The notes under the pieces: generated by a model
Told to the model about the DNA's origin: nothing
What the model saw: the letters and a program-made list of their open reading frames with translations, nothing else
Databases searched by the model: none
Translations under genes and position numbers: made by a program
From: Sergeia podlipaevii
Taxonomy: Eukaryota > Euglenozoa > Kinetoplastea > Trypanosomatida > Trypanosomatidae
Length of the DNA: 22,289 bases
NCBI GenBank assembly: GCA_030849805.1
Contig: JASANZ010001889.1
Coordinates: forward strand, 1 to 22,289
Direction: 5' to 3'
Shown: positions 1 through 8,834 of the stretch, one piece after another
Layout: each line of letters begins with the position of its first letter
Position numbering within the stretch: the stretch's first letter is position 1

Positions 1-51
1 CCCCCCTCCTCTCTCCTCTTCTTTCTTCTTTCTTCTTTCCTTTCCACGCCC

Positions 52-1338
52 TCATTGAAGCTTGTGCCGGTGTGGATCCGCCTTATCGATTGATGAGGCC
101 TTCTCCTCCGCCCGCATCGTCGCCAGCGTGGATGGATGCATCGTATCTCGCAAGCTCTCCGGCACCGACTTCTTCAGCGTTCCGTGAGAGTTTCGTAGTG
201 AGCCGTTGCTCCTGACATACTTTGTCAACGTTCCCGCCGTCATCTCTCCAACGGTGGAGGTGTAGTTCAGGTTCGTGTCACACACATCAGACTCCGGGTG
301 GTTGCCTGGCAGCTCCGGCAGGCGGCCTTGATCAATAAAGTCACTAGCGTAGATGGTTTGCTTGACGTGACCTTCGTCCCTAACGCGGTGCGTCACCGCA
401 CAAGTCTCCTGCTGCGCACGAGAGAGAAAGATGGGGTTGGTATCGTCCTCAATAGGAAAGGGCGGCTTCTTCGCCGCCACGATGCCCTTGCCTGCTAGCA
501 AACGGAGGAGGGCTGCCTTGTCGTCCATCGTGCCGAGCAGGTCCGCACACAGGCTTCCCTCGAGCCCTTGAGGGAGCTGATTAGGGTGTGCCAGACTCGT
601 GTCGCCGTACGTCCACGAGGTGCACCAGTAGTCAGTGGGAAGGTCATGAGGGAGAAGACCACAGCCGGTGTGTTGAGATGTATTGTCGCCATCGCCGTCG
701 TGTGGCCTCTCACCTGCCGCGCGGCGTGACGCCAGCTCCGGGTAGCGAGGTAGCAAGGACTCCTTGGAGGTGATCTTTGGAGCAATGTCAGCGCCGTCGT
801 CCTCCAGCGCACCATGCGCGTGCAGCAGCTCGGGCTTGTATGGAACGTTTGTGGCACCCGCGTAAAGCGTGTTCTGCCCTTGAGGAATGTGGCCAGAGTT
901 GGTGTAGTCGGTCTTGTAGACGGAGATGGGGTGTCCGTTCTCAAGGTCCTTGGTGAGGTCAGGGCGGTACCAGTCGCGAGTGAAGACGCTGCCGTTACCT
1001 TCTGAGCCTTCGCCGTCTTGCACGCCCACCGCGGAGCGCACAAGCGCGCCAAGGTCCTTTGCTCTGCGGTTCTTCGCAGTGTAGTCCACGCGGTACGTCG
1101 TGTTTCCCTCCCAGTCGGCGTTCAGGCGTGAAAACGGAGGTCGGTTGCGCACTTCGCCGCTCATCCACGCATCGGCGTCCTTCATGGACCCGTCGCCAGC
1201 ATCGCCGCTATGCACGGCGCCGGGATCTCTGTTGTAGTCGTAGTCATACCGCGTCATGAAGAGATCCAGCATGTTGGCTGGAGGGTGTTGGGGCATGTAA
1301 GCCCCATCTGCCGCAGTCACAACTGCAGAATCTGCCAT
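52..1338 (-). CDS. Hypothetical 428-aa protein with spaced YxxDY-type motifs
   Basis: I do not recognise a named family. The 428-residue protein starts at an ATG (complement of CAT at 1336-1338) that sits 9 nt after a plausible trans-splice AG. It has no signal peptide, membrane span or coiled coil. Instead it carries aromatic short motifs at intervals: TYRVDYT at 81-87, VYKTDYT at 140-146, NTLYAGATNVPY at 157-167, an aromatic DYWCTSWTYGD at 236-246, TIYASDF at 328-334 and LNYTST at 357-362. An acidic, Gly-rich linker lies near 105-118 and a basic tail follows residue 385. Scattered Tyr/Asp motifs in an extended, mostly disordered chain are typical of proteins that lie along microtubules, such as axonemal inner-lumen proteins. 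A flagellar or cytoskeletal role is therefore an inference only. The coding frame itself is secure: long, intact and GC-richer than the flanking DNA. Confidence 0.85.
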   Translation of the reverse strand: MADSAVVTAADGAYMPQHPPANMLDLFMTRYDYDYNRDPGAVHSGDAGDGSMKDADAWMSGEVRNRPPFSRLNADWEGNTTYRVDYTAKNRRAKDLGALVRSAVGVQDGEGSEGNGSVFTRDWYRPDLTKDLENGHPISVYKTDYTNSGHIPQGQNTLYAGATNVPYKPELLHAHGALEDDGADIAPKITSKESLLPRYPELASRRAAGERPHDGDGDNTSQHTGCGLLPHDLPTDYWCTSWTYGDTSLAHPNQLPQGLEGSLCADLLGTMDDKAALLRLLAGKGIVAAKKPPFPIEDDTNPIFLSRAQQETCAVTHRVRDEGHVKQTIYASDFIDQGRLPELPGNHPESDVCDTNLNYTSTVGEMTAGTLTKYVRSNGSLRNSHGTLKKSVPESLRDTMHPSTLATMRAEEKASSIDKADPHRHKLQ

Positions 1339-2193
1339 ATTGATACTCTAAGCAAAAAAAAGGAGTTGAGAAAGAGGAAAAAAAATGTCGTCTACAGAGC
1401 TTAGAAGTCGCAAAGTTCTTTTCTAAATACGTTTGGGTGCGTGTGAAATGTGTTTACTACTCTAATGCAAATTGAGGTGATAATTACAAAATATGTATAT
1501 GCACACTGCTTTGATCAACGTTTACTTTTGAAAACAGTTTTGATAATAATCAACTTTGATGCTAACTCTTTATGTCTGCGCGCGTGTGTGTGTGTGTGTG
1601 TGTGTATCTCACTCTCTTTTTACATTCTACGTGAAAGCGTAGTAGTAATAATGATTTAAAAAAAGGGGGAAAGAGAAGATGTAGCGATACGCTAAAACGA
1701 AAAAAATGCAGATTGTGCACGGCACATGTGCTCGCCAATATGTGTGTGTCCGCTGCGCAGGAAGTAGACTGCAACAGCAACAACAGAAAAAAAAAAAACA
1801 TCTCTACGCTTGCAGTGCCTCCGCACGCTCTCTCCTAACTGTTAATATTTTTCGATTTTTGGGGGGTTTTCATGTATGTATGTATGTATGTTTGCGTGCA
1901 TGCATATTATGTGCTTGCCATATATATATATATATATTAAAATTGCTCATACTTTTCCATCCCTCTCCCTCTTTCTTTCTCAGGTCTACTTCATAGCATG
2001 CTGATAAAGGGAGGAAAACTCCAATAAGAGAAAACCGGCAGGTCCTCACAACTCATCCTAACTGATGCGGAAAGATAAATAAAACGGAAAAAGTCCCAGT
2101 GAAAAGAAAGAGAAGTACCAAAGAGAAGGGGGGAGGGATGAGGATAAAGCAGAACCCCCCCCCCCTTCTGTTATCTTCTTTTGTGGTTGATGC
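1339..2193. other. Intergenic spacer, simple-repeat rich
   Basis: Non-coding DNA between the 1121-aa and 428-aa genes. It holds (GT)11 at 1584-1605, an A-run near 1789-1798, a (GTAT)-type run near 1872-1890, (AT)9 at 1920-1937 and a run of 11 C at 2155-2165. On the minus strand it would carry the 3' UTR of the 1121-aa gene and the splice signals of the 428-aa gene. The open frames here consist of translated repeats and were not accepted as genes. No RNA gene was recognised. Confidence 0.6.
1346..1385 (-). promoter_or_regulatory. Predicted trans-splice acceptor of the 428-aa gene
   Basis: On the minus strand a T/C-rich tract (complement of the A/G-rich 1354-1385) is followed by GCTTAG, with AG complementary to 1348-1349. 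The spliced leader would be added here, leaving a leader of only about 9 nt before the ATG. A second AG follows immediately (1346-1347). This is called by pattern, with no transcript evidence. Confidence 0.5.
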
Positions 2194-5100
2194 CTAGTTC
2201 TTGCCGAAGACCTCGTGCTCATACTTGCTCAAGAAGTCCACCACTTCGTCTACACATAGGGTCGAGAAAGCTCTCTTGTCTGAATCTGATGTCCTGTTCC
2301 ACAGCTGCCCGCACCGCACCAGCGCACGTCGCGCACGCGGGAGGCGGTACAGAGGGCTCGCCTTGTAGTAGTCTTGCATGAGTGCAAGCGTCACCTCAGT
2401 CTGTGACCCCTCAAGCATGTCCCTCTGCTGATACAGCGCATACGCCTTGAGAAAGTTAATAAAAGGTGTGAATTGCGGAGATGACGGCAGTGAAGAGAAC
2501 GGTGGCGACGTAGATGCATCTTCGAGGTAATCACTCATCGCTGTACTGGCCTCAAAAGACATCGCCCGGGTTGTCTGTGTGGACTGTACCACCGCAGCAG
2601 GGCCATGCCTCGGTAGCAATCCCGTGTTCGCATCCACGTAGTAGCGACGTGGCAGCTCCGCGGTCTCGTCGTCGTGTTTGCTTTCGGTGTCCCTGTAAGT
2701 TTGTGTTGGTGCGCTTTGATATGGAGGTTGATGGTCGGTGACATAAAACGGTGACTCTACAGAAGGAGAGGTAGATGGCCCAGCAGCAGCAGCAGCACCG
2801 CTAGGCATCCAGTCATTGCTTGCAGGCATCTTCTCACGATCCTTCTCATCTCCACTATCATCATCATCATCGTCATCACCCCAGCCGTTGCGCGGTAGTA
2901 TTGCTATTGCTGATGTTGCTGCTGCTGCTGCCCTCTCCTTGTCAACAGCGCTAGCCTCCTCTTCGGATTCGTTGCGGTCATGAGATAGGCATTTGTCTTT
3001 CTCTGCATGCATCGTCGTCGTCGTCGCCGTCGTAGTGCAGTCAATCTGTGCGCACTCTGGCGAATTGCCAAAGCTGGTTGGAGCTACCGAAGGGTCCTTG
3101 TTGTAGTCGATGCAGACACCGATGGAGCTGATGAGCCTGCCAGAACTCATGGAAGAAGGAAGCACAGACGGGGTAGCGGAGTCAGTAGGCGCTGCGGCTG
3201 CGACGGGAGCAACGCTACTTGAAGTTTCGTTGCTTTCTTCCTCCCACACAATTCGCTGCTCCTGCCTCTGAGTGAGTGGCTCCTCCTCAGGATACATATC
3301 GCCCCCTTCAATATTGATGGGAAGAGAGAAGGCAACGCGCTTCTCTGCGCCAACAATAGCCGGCGTGCTTGCCCCCGCCTCGCATCCTTCATCTGCTCTT
3401 GCGTTTTCTTCACTTTTCACTTCCTCCATCTTCTGTAGAGAAGACCTCGTCTCTACGCGTGTCTCCTCTGCTTCGCCTTCAACGGGCAGTCCTGGAGGGG
3501 GAAGGGGTGCGCCAGAGACTTTTCTAAATAGTCTTGCTACATCCGCCGGACTCCCTACGTTGCGTATCACAGTGCCTTTCTGGGCGCCCTCAAACAGCAG
3601 CACCAAGTTTCCGGTGGAAGCCCCCATCACCAGTGCGGACTGACCTTCATAGCTGACCCCTGTACCAGCAGCAGCAGAGGAAGACACCGAGGAGGAAAGC
3701 AGCGCGCTGCCGCTGGCGGCGAGGAGGTCCCGCCCCACAAGGCGGTCCGCGTGTGCAACGCCAAACTTATCGCAGAGAGCAGCTCGACTGACATCGCATT
3801 CCAGCAGAACTCCAAACGAACCCGGTACCAACACTTTCCTTCCCCTCACAAAGTAAGGCATGCTACTATTCGGTGGTGGTGGGGGGAGAGTCGCTCCAGC
3901 AGAGAAAGGCAAAAGCGCGTCAACTTCTGGTGGCGAAACACGAGGCGGCGTGCTCGTCAAGGAGGACCTTCGCGCCGAGGAAGATCCTCTGCTCGTCACG
4001 TACACACGAGGAGCGTAGTCATCATCCGCATGATCGCCGTCCGTCGCCGCAGCAGCACCAACGCGGGGATCGCAAATGCCATAAAGCTCCATCAGTGCCC
4101 TTTCACTCAAGCACGAAGGCAGTGGCTCACACCACATTGACTCGCTGTCGGTGGCAACGCTGACCGCCGCTGCAGCGGAGGTACGCCCTACTCCTTTCAC
4201 TCGCGTGATCCACGGCACGCCGCAGGCAACTCCACAAAACCGCACAGAGCAGTCCCAGCTCCTCAGCCAATACGTAGTCCCCGTACGTACGCGGAACACA
4301 GGCCACAACAGGTTGGGGTCCAGCGGAGGACTAAAAAAGCAGCACTTGGCGTTGTAATCAGCATGGAGCAACACCGTGTGCGGCGGAGCTGGCGGGAGTA
4401 CAGGAAGGCATACGTGTGGTTCGCTCTCTTCCTGTCCAGCACCCCCAAGACGATCACGGCTGCTGCCTCGCGCAGACACCACTACCGGCGCCTCCACGTA
4501 TGCCTTACGAAAGAATTCCATGTCGCGCAACACCAGGACGGAGTCCACAGAGTAAGATAAAGAGCTTTCTAAAATACTAGAGATCCTCTCTTCTCCTTCT
4601 TCTTGTCCGTCGCCTTTCCTCATGTTACCATGAGCGTTACCCGGGAATCTCTGCTCCTCTTGAGCTTGAGGTAGCAAGAAGACCTGACAACGTGTGTCAT
4701 AGCCCAGCACCGTCACCGTTTGATATGCCGGGGATACCACACGTGTGGGGTCCGTCGACGGAGCGTTCTGTGGTGGGGCTCCGCTGGGGAAGCTACCTGA
4801 GGGACTCCGTTTCTCCTTCTCTTCTGTGCCTTGATGTGTTTGTAGCTGAGAGGAGGAAGAAGAGAAGGTTGTTGTTGTTGTTTTTGCGACATTTGGCACA
4901 AGAACCTCCGCCAGAGCTAGCGAGTGCCGATAGGAGTCTACAAGACGCAGTACACGGCCATGTACTGGCAAGTCCTGCACCTTAGATGGCGCCCCGCTGC
5001 TCTCAGGCGACGCGGGTGCCTTGGGGCCGGAGATCACTTCGTCGTCATCACTTTCTTTATTCTCTTTATGATTATCAATGCCCTCCTCGTCTGTCTCGTG

Positions 5101-5559
5101 TGCGGACTCCTCCTCTGAGTAAGATGAATCCTCCCAGGCAGAAGACGAGGAGGACATCACGTAGTGAATCGCGACATCAGGAGAAACCCCAGAGGCAGCA
5201 GCGGTACCATCAAGACCATCCCTTACTTTTGTGTCAGAGGCTCCACCTTCGGTGTTACCATTGTTAGCAATACCGCGAGCGCTACGCATCATCTTCGCTG
5301 CTACTTTTGATGCCTCACTATCAGATCCTGTATGAATCAGAGAATGCGCGTTCAAAGATCGAGATGGTGAGGTGTCCAGCGACGACAGCTGAGGATGCGC
5401 TGGTGCCGCGGGCAGTAGATGTAAGAGAACACCGAAGGAGCTCTTCAAAACGACGGAGCTTCCCACACTAGATGAGGATGACGACAAGGACTGAGGACCG
5501 CACATCTTCTCTCCGGGTTTCTCATAGCCGTAAAAGGAATAGTTGCGTAGTAGTGACAT
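2194..5559 (-). CDS. Hypothetical 1121-aa acidic/Ser-rich protein, possible HMG-box-like C terminus
   Basis: The open frame runs back to a TTG at 5577, but the first ATG (complement of CAT at 5557-5559) is taken as the start, giving MSLLRNYSF and 1121 residues. No family is recognised. The chain alternates predicted ordered, beta-rich segments with long Ser/Asp/Glu/Ala-rich linkers. The ordered segments include VLKSSFGVLLHLLP near the N terminus, VTVLGYDTRCQVFLLP, and VLVPGSFGVLLECDV followed by LVMGASTGNLVLLFEGA. The linkers include poly-Ser and an Asp7 run near residue 894. The last 92 residues (from FTPFINFLKAY at about 1030) look folded and helical. There GQLWNRTSDSDKRAF followed by a helix ending KYEHEV resembles helices 2-3 of an HMG box. 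No signal peptide or membrane span is seen. The acidity, low complexity and possible DNA-bending module would suit a nuclear or kinetoplast protein, but this is inference. Confidence 0.87.
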   Translation of the reverse strand: MSLLRNYSFYGYEKPGEKMCGPQSLSSSSSSVGSSVVLKSSFGVLLHLLPAAPAHPQLSSLDTSPSRSLNAHSLIHTGSDSEASKVAAKMMRSARGIANNGNTEGGASDTKVRDGLDGTAAASGVSPDVAIHYVMSSSSSAWEDSSYSEEESAHETDEEGIDNHKENKESDDDEVISGPKAPASPESSGAPSKVQDLPVHGRVLRLVDSYRHSLALAEVLVPNVAKTTTTTFSSSSSQLQTHQGTEEKEKRSPSGSFPSGAPPQNAPSTDPTRVVSPAYQTVTVLGYDTRCQVFLLPQAQEEQRFPGNAHGNMRKGDGQEEGEERISSILESSLSYSVDSVLVLRDMEFFRKAYVEAPVVVSARGSSRDRLGGAGQEESEPHVCLPVLPPAPPHTVLLHADYNAKCCFFSPPLDPNLLWPVFRVRTGTTYWLRSWDCSVRFCGVACGVPWITRVKGVGRTSAAAAVSVATDSESMWCEPLPSCLSERALMELYGICDPRVGAAAATDGDHADDDYAPRVYVTSRGSSSARRSSLTSTPPRVSPPEVDALLPFSAGATLPPPPPNSSMPYFVRGRKVLVPGSFGVLLECDVSRAALCDKFGVAHADRLVGRDLLAASGSALLSSSVSSSAAAGTGVSYEGQSALVMGASTGNLVLLFEGAQKGTVIRNVGSPADVARLFRKVSGAPLPPPGLPVEGEAEETRVETRSSLQKMEEVKSEENARADEGCEAGASTPAIVGAEKRVAFSLPINIEGGDMYPEEEPLTQRQEQRIVWEEESNETSSSVAPVAAAAPTDSATPSVLPSSMSSGRLISSIGVCIDYNKDPSVAPTSFGNSPECAQIDCTTTATTTTMHAEKDKCLSHDRNESEEEASAVDKERAAAAATSAIAILPRNGWGDDDDDDDSGDEKDREKMPASNDWMPSGAAAAAGPSTSPSVESPFYVTDHQPPYQSAPTQTYRDTESKHDDETAELPRRYYVDANTGLLPRHGPAAVVQSTQTTRAMSFEASTAMSDYLEDASTSPPFSSLPSSPQFTPFINFLKAYALYQQRDMLEGSQTEVTLALMQDYYKASPLYRLPRARRALVRCGQLWNRTSDSDKRAFSTLCVDEVVDFLSKYEHEVFGKN

Positions 5560-5699
5560 TGAGTGGTCCTTTGCCAAACGTACAAACGGTCTCCTATATT
5601 CTTAATCACTAGTGAATATATATATATAGTCACGCGATGTTAATAATAAAAATAATAATGCCAATATTCTTTTTTTTTCGATAAGTGTGCTATTAATGG

Positions 5700-5744
5700 C
5701 TAGTGGAATAGATGCACATTCTTTTTTTTTTTACAAGGTGATAA

Positions 5745-5776
<32 letters not shown>

Positions 5777-5801
5777 AGGAAAGGAAAGAGAAAAAAAGAA
5801 A
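5700..5801 (-). promoter_or_regulatory. Candidate trans-splice signal of the 1121-aa gene
   Basis: The complement of the purine run 5772-5801 gives a strong T/C tract on the minus strand. It is followed by (TA)n and then the first good AG in CCACTAG, complementary to 5700-5701. The implied 5' UTR is about 140 nt. The long tract-to-AG distance makes this site less certain than those of the neighbouring genes. Confidence 0.3.
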
Positions 5802-6351
5802 TAGCATCTACGCAATGGCAAGACAATAGTACTATAGTGTCGATATGTTACCATAAATCAAGTTAAAAATTAACGTCTAATAAACACACGCGCATGTCTC
5901 CACATGACGTATAAACACATACTCAGCTTTCATTTTGATATCTTTTGCTTCTTCTTCTTCCTCATCAGATTTGAGATCCACACGTACAACTTGCATGATT
6001 GCACTAGAGGGAAACCCATCTACATGTCTCATGGCATCCATAAAGAACTCCTCTAAGAAAAAGAAAAAAAAAGTAGAAACGAATGCACGTGAGTAGCCAC
6101 AGCTACACATCACTTTTATGTCGTCAATGATAGGTATTTTTTTTCTCGCTGGCGGATGGTGTCGTGAAAAAAAAAAAGAAAGATATGAAGTGGCATGAAA
6201 TCAATCCTCAAAAAAAAAAAAGACTATTGCTAGTTAATGAAGAACAGTAAATCACCACCACTCCCACTCTAAATCTAGAAGAAGAAGAAGAAAAAAAAAA
6301 AAAAGAAACGTTCCTTTTGCTTTAATTTTTAAATATATATATAGGAAATGG

Positions 6352-6414
6352 ACAGTACAAGTACACAATACTCTCTATCTATNACAGTACAAGTACACAA
6401 TACTCTCTATCTAT
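6352..6414. repeat. Perfect 31-bp direct repeat flanking a single N
   Basis: Bases 6352-6382 and 6384-6414 are identical over all 31 positions and are separated only by the N at 6383. This is the signature of two contigs whose overlapping ends were abutted with one N rather than merged. The true sequence probably has one copy. A genuine tandem duplication cannot be excluded. Confidence 0.9.
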
Positions 6415-6965
6415 CTCTCTCTCTCACTGCTTCACAAAAACGAGGAAGTTACTCATCACACTAGTGTATAAAGATCGCCAACAGAAAATATAACAGTCTT
6501 CCCCACAGATATAAAAAAAAACAGAGGGAAACAAAGAAAATCATATGAATAGCGAGCCCCACTCAAGGAGACTGTGCGTGCACTCTTGTGTATGCTACAT
6601 GAAGTTGGCAGTAGTCACATACGTAGGCATGACGGGAAAGTGGAGCGGTTAGGGGGGGGGGCATAAGTTTGGTAACACCAGCAAGAGCAACATCTCTCAA
6701 TTTTCGAGATGGCAGTCATGAAAAAAAGAAGATAGGAGAAAAGAAAGAGGAAAGTAAAAAAAAGAAAAAAAAATAACGGAGCACGGCAGGGGACAAAGAT
6801 ACGCCAACATTCAACCAGACGAAGAAAGTCCTCGTCCTCGTTGTCCTCGTCTTTTTTTTTTTTCTCTCTCTCTCTCATTACGTTTCCCCAAACGCTCTCT
6901 CTCTCTATCCCCCCCCCATCACCTCCACCACCACTCGCCTCGTCTACTCATATCCTTGCGCCACC

Positions 6966-8834
6966 TCATGCATGCCGTGCCCGCTTGAGTTCCAGGCACA
7001 GTCCCTGTGAGTTATTACCCGACTGCATCATATGAAAGACTGGAAGTAACGTTGCCCCTTCTGAGCTTGTAGAAGCATCCGTGGCGTTCGTTCCTACGCA
7101 GCCAAGAAGCTCCCCACTGCTCACAGAGTGAAGGGGAAGAGGCACAGAGGAGATGGAAGAGGAAGTGGCAGTGAGAGTAGGCGAGGAAGAAGAAGAAGCC
7201 GTGCTCGAATAGCAATTGTCAGTCTTTGTCGTCACCACACACATGTTCTCCATAGGCTCCTCCACCTTCATCGTCACTTCTGCAAGAGAGCCATGCTTAA
7301 TGAACTCGCGAACACGCTGGTTGAATGCGGTCTTGCTCACTTTCTTGAGCTCTAGCGGTTTGGACGTGGCGCTGTACTCGTGTGCAGTGATAGACAAACC
7401 ACCAAGACGCGCCGCGTACACACCGGCCGCCTTTGGGGCTCTGTGGCTCACTACCACTTTGTGAAATAGCAAAAGTCCTTCGTGTGCGCTACCCTTCTCA
7501 AACGGTGTCAGTGGTTCCTCCGCAGCGGTGTAAGTAGATGTCTGGGACGGCGATCCAGTAGCAACTTGTTCGCGCGTGGGGGTGTCAGCAAAGAAAACAG
7601 GTGTAGAAGGAATCATCTTCACTGGGGGCAGGACGCTGTGCTCATCGACTGAGAACGCCCTTGTTCTGCTACCTGGCCCTGCCGCTGCTTTGCTGCCGCT
7701 GCCACCGCTTTTCCGTTCATGAAAAACCTCGGGCTGAGCAAGCGCTTCAGGTTGTAACGTCGTAGAAAACGACGCGGCGGCGCAGGTTTTCGCCTGCTCC
7801 TCGATCGCCATGTCCACTAGATAAGAATGGAGATCCATGAGGTGCTTGTCCTCCCACTCTGAAGGGTAAAGAGAGTGCTCAAACTGGGCGGCTCGCAGAA
7901 TCTTCTGGCGACGCCCAGAACGCTGACTGGAAACAAATGCGGAAGAGCCCACCGAAGACAAAGAAGAATGAGAAGAAAGAGAAGAAGAGATACGGCTGTT
8001 CGGTGTGGTTAGAGCATCTCCATGCGTCTCGGTGTCCGGATAGCCGTAGGTAGCCTCCACCTGCTTGAGTGCGATGTGCGCAAGTGTCTCCACTCTCGCC
8101 AGTTGTGGGGCGTTGTACAGCGCTGCTCGCTCGTACACGCGGGGCATCACATAGTCGTGCACATAGCGATAAAGATCCTCCACGTGGGTAGTGTCAAGAA
8201 TCGAGAAATCCCCACGTGCGGCCTTATCACAGTAATCTTTTTGCATCAGCTGAAGTACATTCAGCGGGTCTTTATAGCGGCTCATCATGCTAGCATTGTG
8301 TGTATTGAAGACGTGATAGTCAAGATCTGTGTCCGGCTCCCACATGTACCCCTCGCAGGCGCCAATGTATTTTGTGTTGCCGCGTAAGTGGTAAGCGCAG
8401 TCCAAGTTGGCCATGAAGCAGGCGTCAAACACAATGGCTTCAAATTTACGATCACCGAGTATCCTCGCAAGCTCGTGTACCTGGAGGGCAAGCTTGCCCT
8501 GCTCCAAGTCCAGGTAGTCGCCCATGCCATGTCCGCCGTACACGAAGTAGCTGCGGCCAGGATCATGCCAGCGAGTGAGAAAGTCTACCAGCATGTCCTG
8601 CTTGTAACCCTTCACCTTTGCGTAGTTACGCAGTGAGTACTTATCGCCGTCAATGCGGGCCTCAAAGCTACCGCCATCGCTGTTAAAGGCGAGCAACGCC
8701 ATGTCCTTCACACCGCGGATCTTTTTCATCTGTAAAAACTTCCAGAACGGCCACGCTGTGACGTCGTTGATAGAGGTGCACAGAACCAGCAGACGATTGG
8801 CATTACGCCTCTGCGAAGACTTTCCCAGTAGCAT
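6966..8834 (-). CDS. PNT1: Clan CD family C11 (clostripain-like) cysteine peptidase, PNT1-like
   Basis: The ATG at 8832-8834 is preferred to the more upstream TTG at 8861, giving 622 residues. The first ~265 residues form the peptidase core. The LLVLCTSIND strand is at 15-24. The catalytic His lies in YVYGGHG-type sequence (YFVYGGHG, His102), and the catalytic Cys in FDACFMAN (Cys139), preceded by the hydrophobic strand EAIVF. The core continues with YIGACEGYMWEP at 156-167 and SILDTTHVEDLY at 211-222. This His-Cys arrangement defines clan CD, and DACFMAN with a following DLxY-type segment is typical of family C11. The His-Cys spacing of 37 residues equals the one I recall for Trypanosoma brucei PNT1 (His99/Cys136), a kinetoplast peptidase needed for mitochondrial DNA maintenance. 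A Ser/Pro-rich insert (about 280-450) separates the core from an ordered C-terminal part (450-535), and a Ser/Thr-rich tail follows. C11 membership is firm; PNT1 orthology rather than paralogy is likely but not proven. Confidence 0.9.
   Translation of the reverse strand: MLLGKSSQRRNANRLLVLCTSINDVTAWPFWKFLQMKKIRGVKDMALLAFNSDGGSFEARIDGDKYSLRNYAKVKGYKQDMLVDFLTRWHDPGRSYFVYGGHGMGDYLDLEQGKLALQVHELARILGDRKFEAIVFDACFMANLDCAYHLRGNTKYIGACEGYMWEPDTDLDYHVFNTHNASMMSRYKDPLNVLQLMQKDYCDKAARGDFSILDTTHVEDLYRYVHDYVMPRVYERAALYNAPQLARVETLAHIALKQVEATYGYPDTETHGDALTTPNSRISSSLSSHSSLSSVGSSAFVSSQRSGRRQKILRAAQFEHSLYPSEWEDKHLMDLHSYLVDMAIEEQAKTCAAASFSTTLQPEALAQPEVFHERKSGGSGSKAAAGPGSRTRAFSVDEHSVLPPVKMIPSTPVFFADTPTREQVATGSPSQTSTYTAAEEPLTPFEKGSAHEGLLLFHKVVVSHRAPKAAGVYAARLGGLSITAHEYSATSKPLELKKVSKTAFNQRVREFIKHGSLAEVTMKVEEPMENMCVVTTKTDNCYSSTASSSSSPTLTATSSSISSVPLPLHSVSSGELLGCVGTNATDASTSSEGATLLPVFHMMQSGNNSQGLCLELKRARHA

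Larger units (their letters stand above)
5560..6965. other. Long intergenic spacer containing an assembly join
   Basis: About 1.4 kb without a convincing gene. Features are (AT)14 near 5744-5771, several A-runs (for example 6289-6304), a run of 10 G at 6652-6661, and a plus-strand pyrimidine block (T-run, (CT)n and C-run) at about 6850-6930 just beyond the peptidase gene's stop codon. One unresolved base N lies at 6383 inside a duplicated 31-mer. Small open frames here encode mainly translated homopolymers and were rejected. Confidence 0.6.

Noticed and set aside
1..51. Plus-strand polypyrimidine tract at the left edge as a splice signal
   Set aside because: It would serve a plus-strand gene, but none follows; the adjacent gene is on the minus strand and ends there.
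5744..5771. (AT)n run as a possible replication origin or promoter
   Set aside because: Similar dinucleotide runs occur in nearly every spacer of the window, so nothing marks this one as special; no strand switch is present either.
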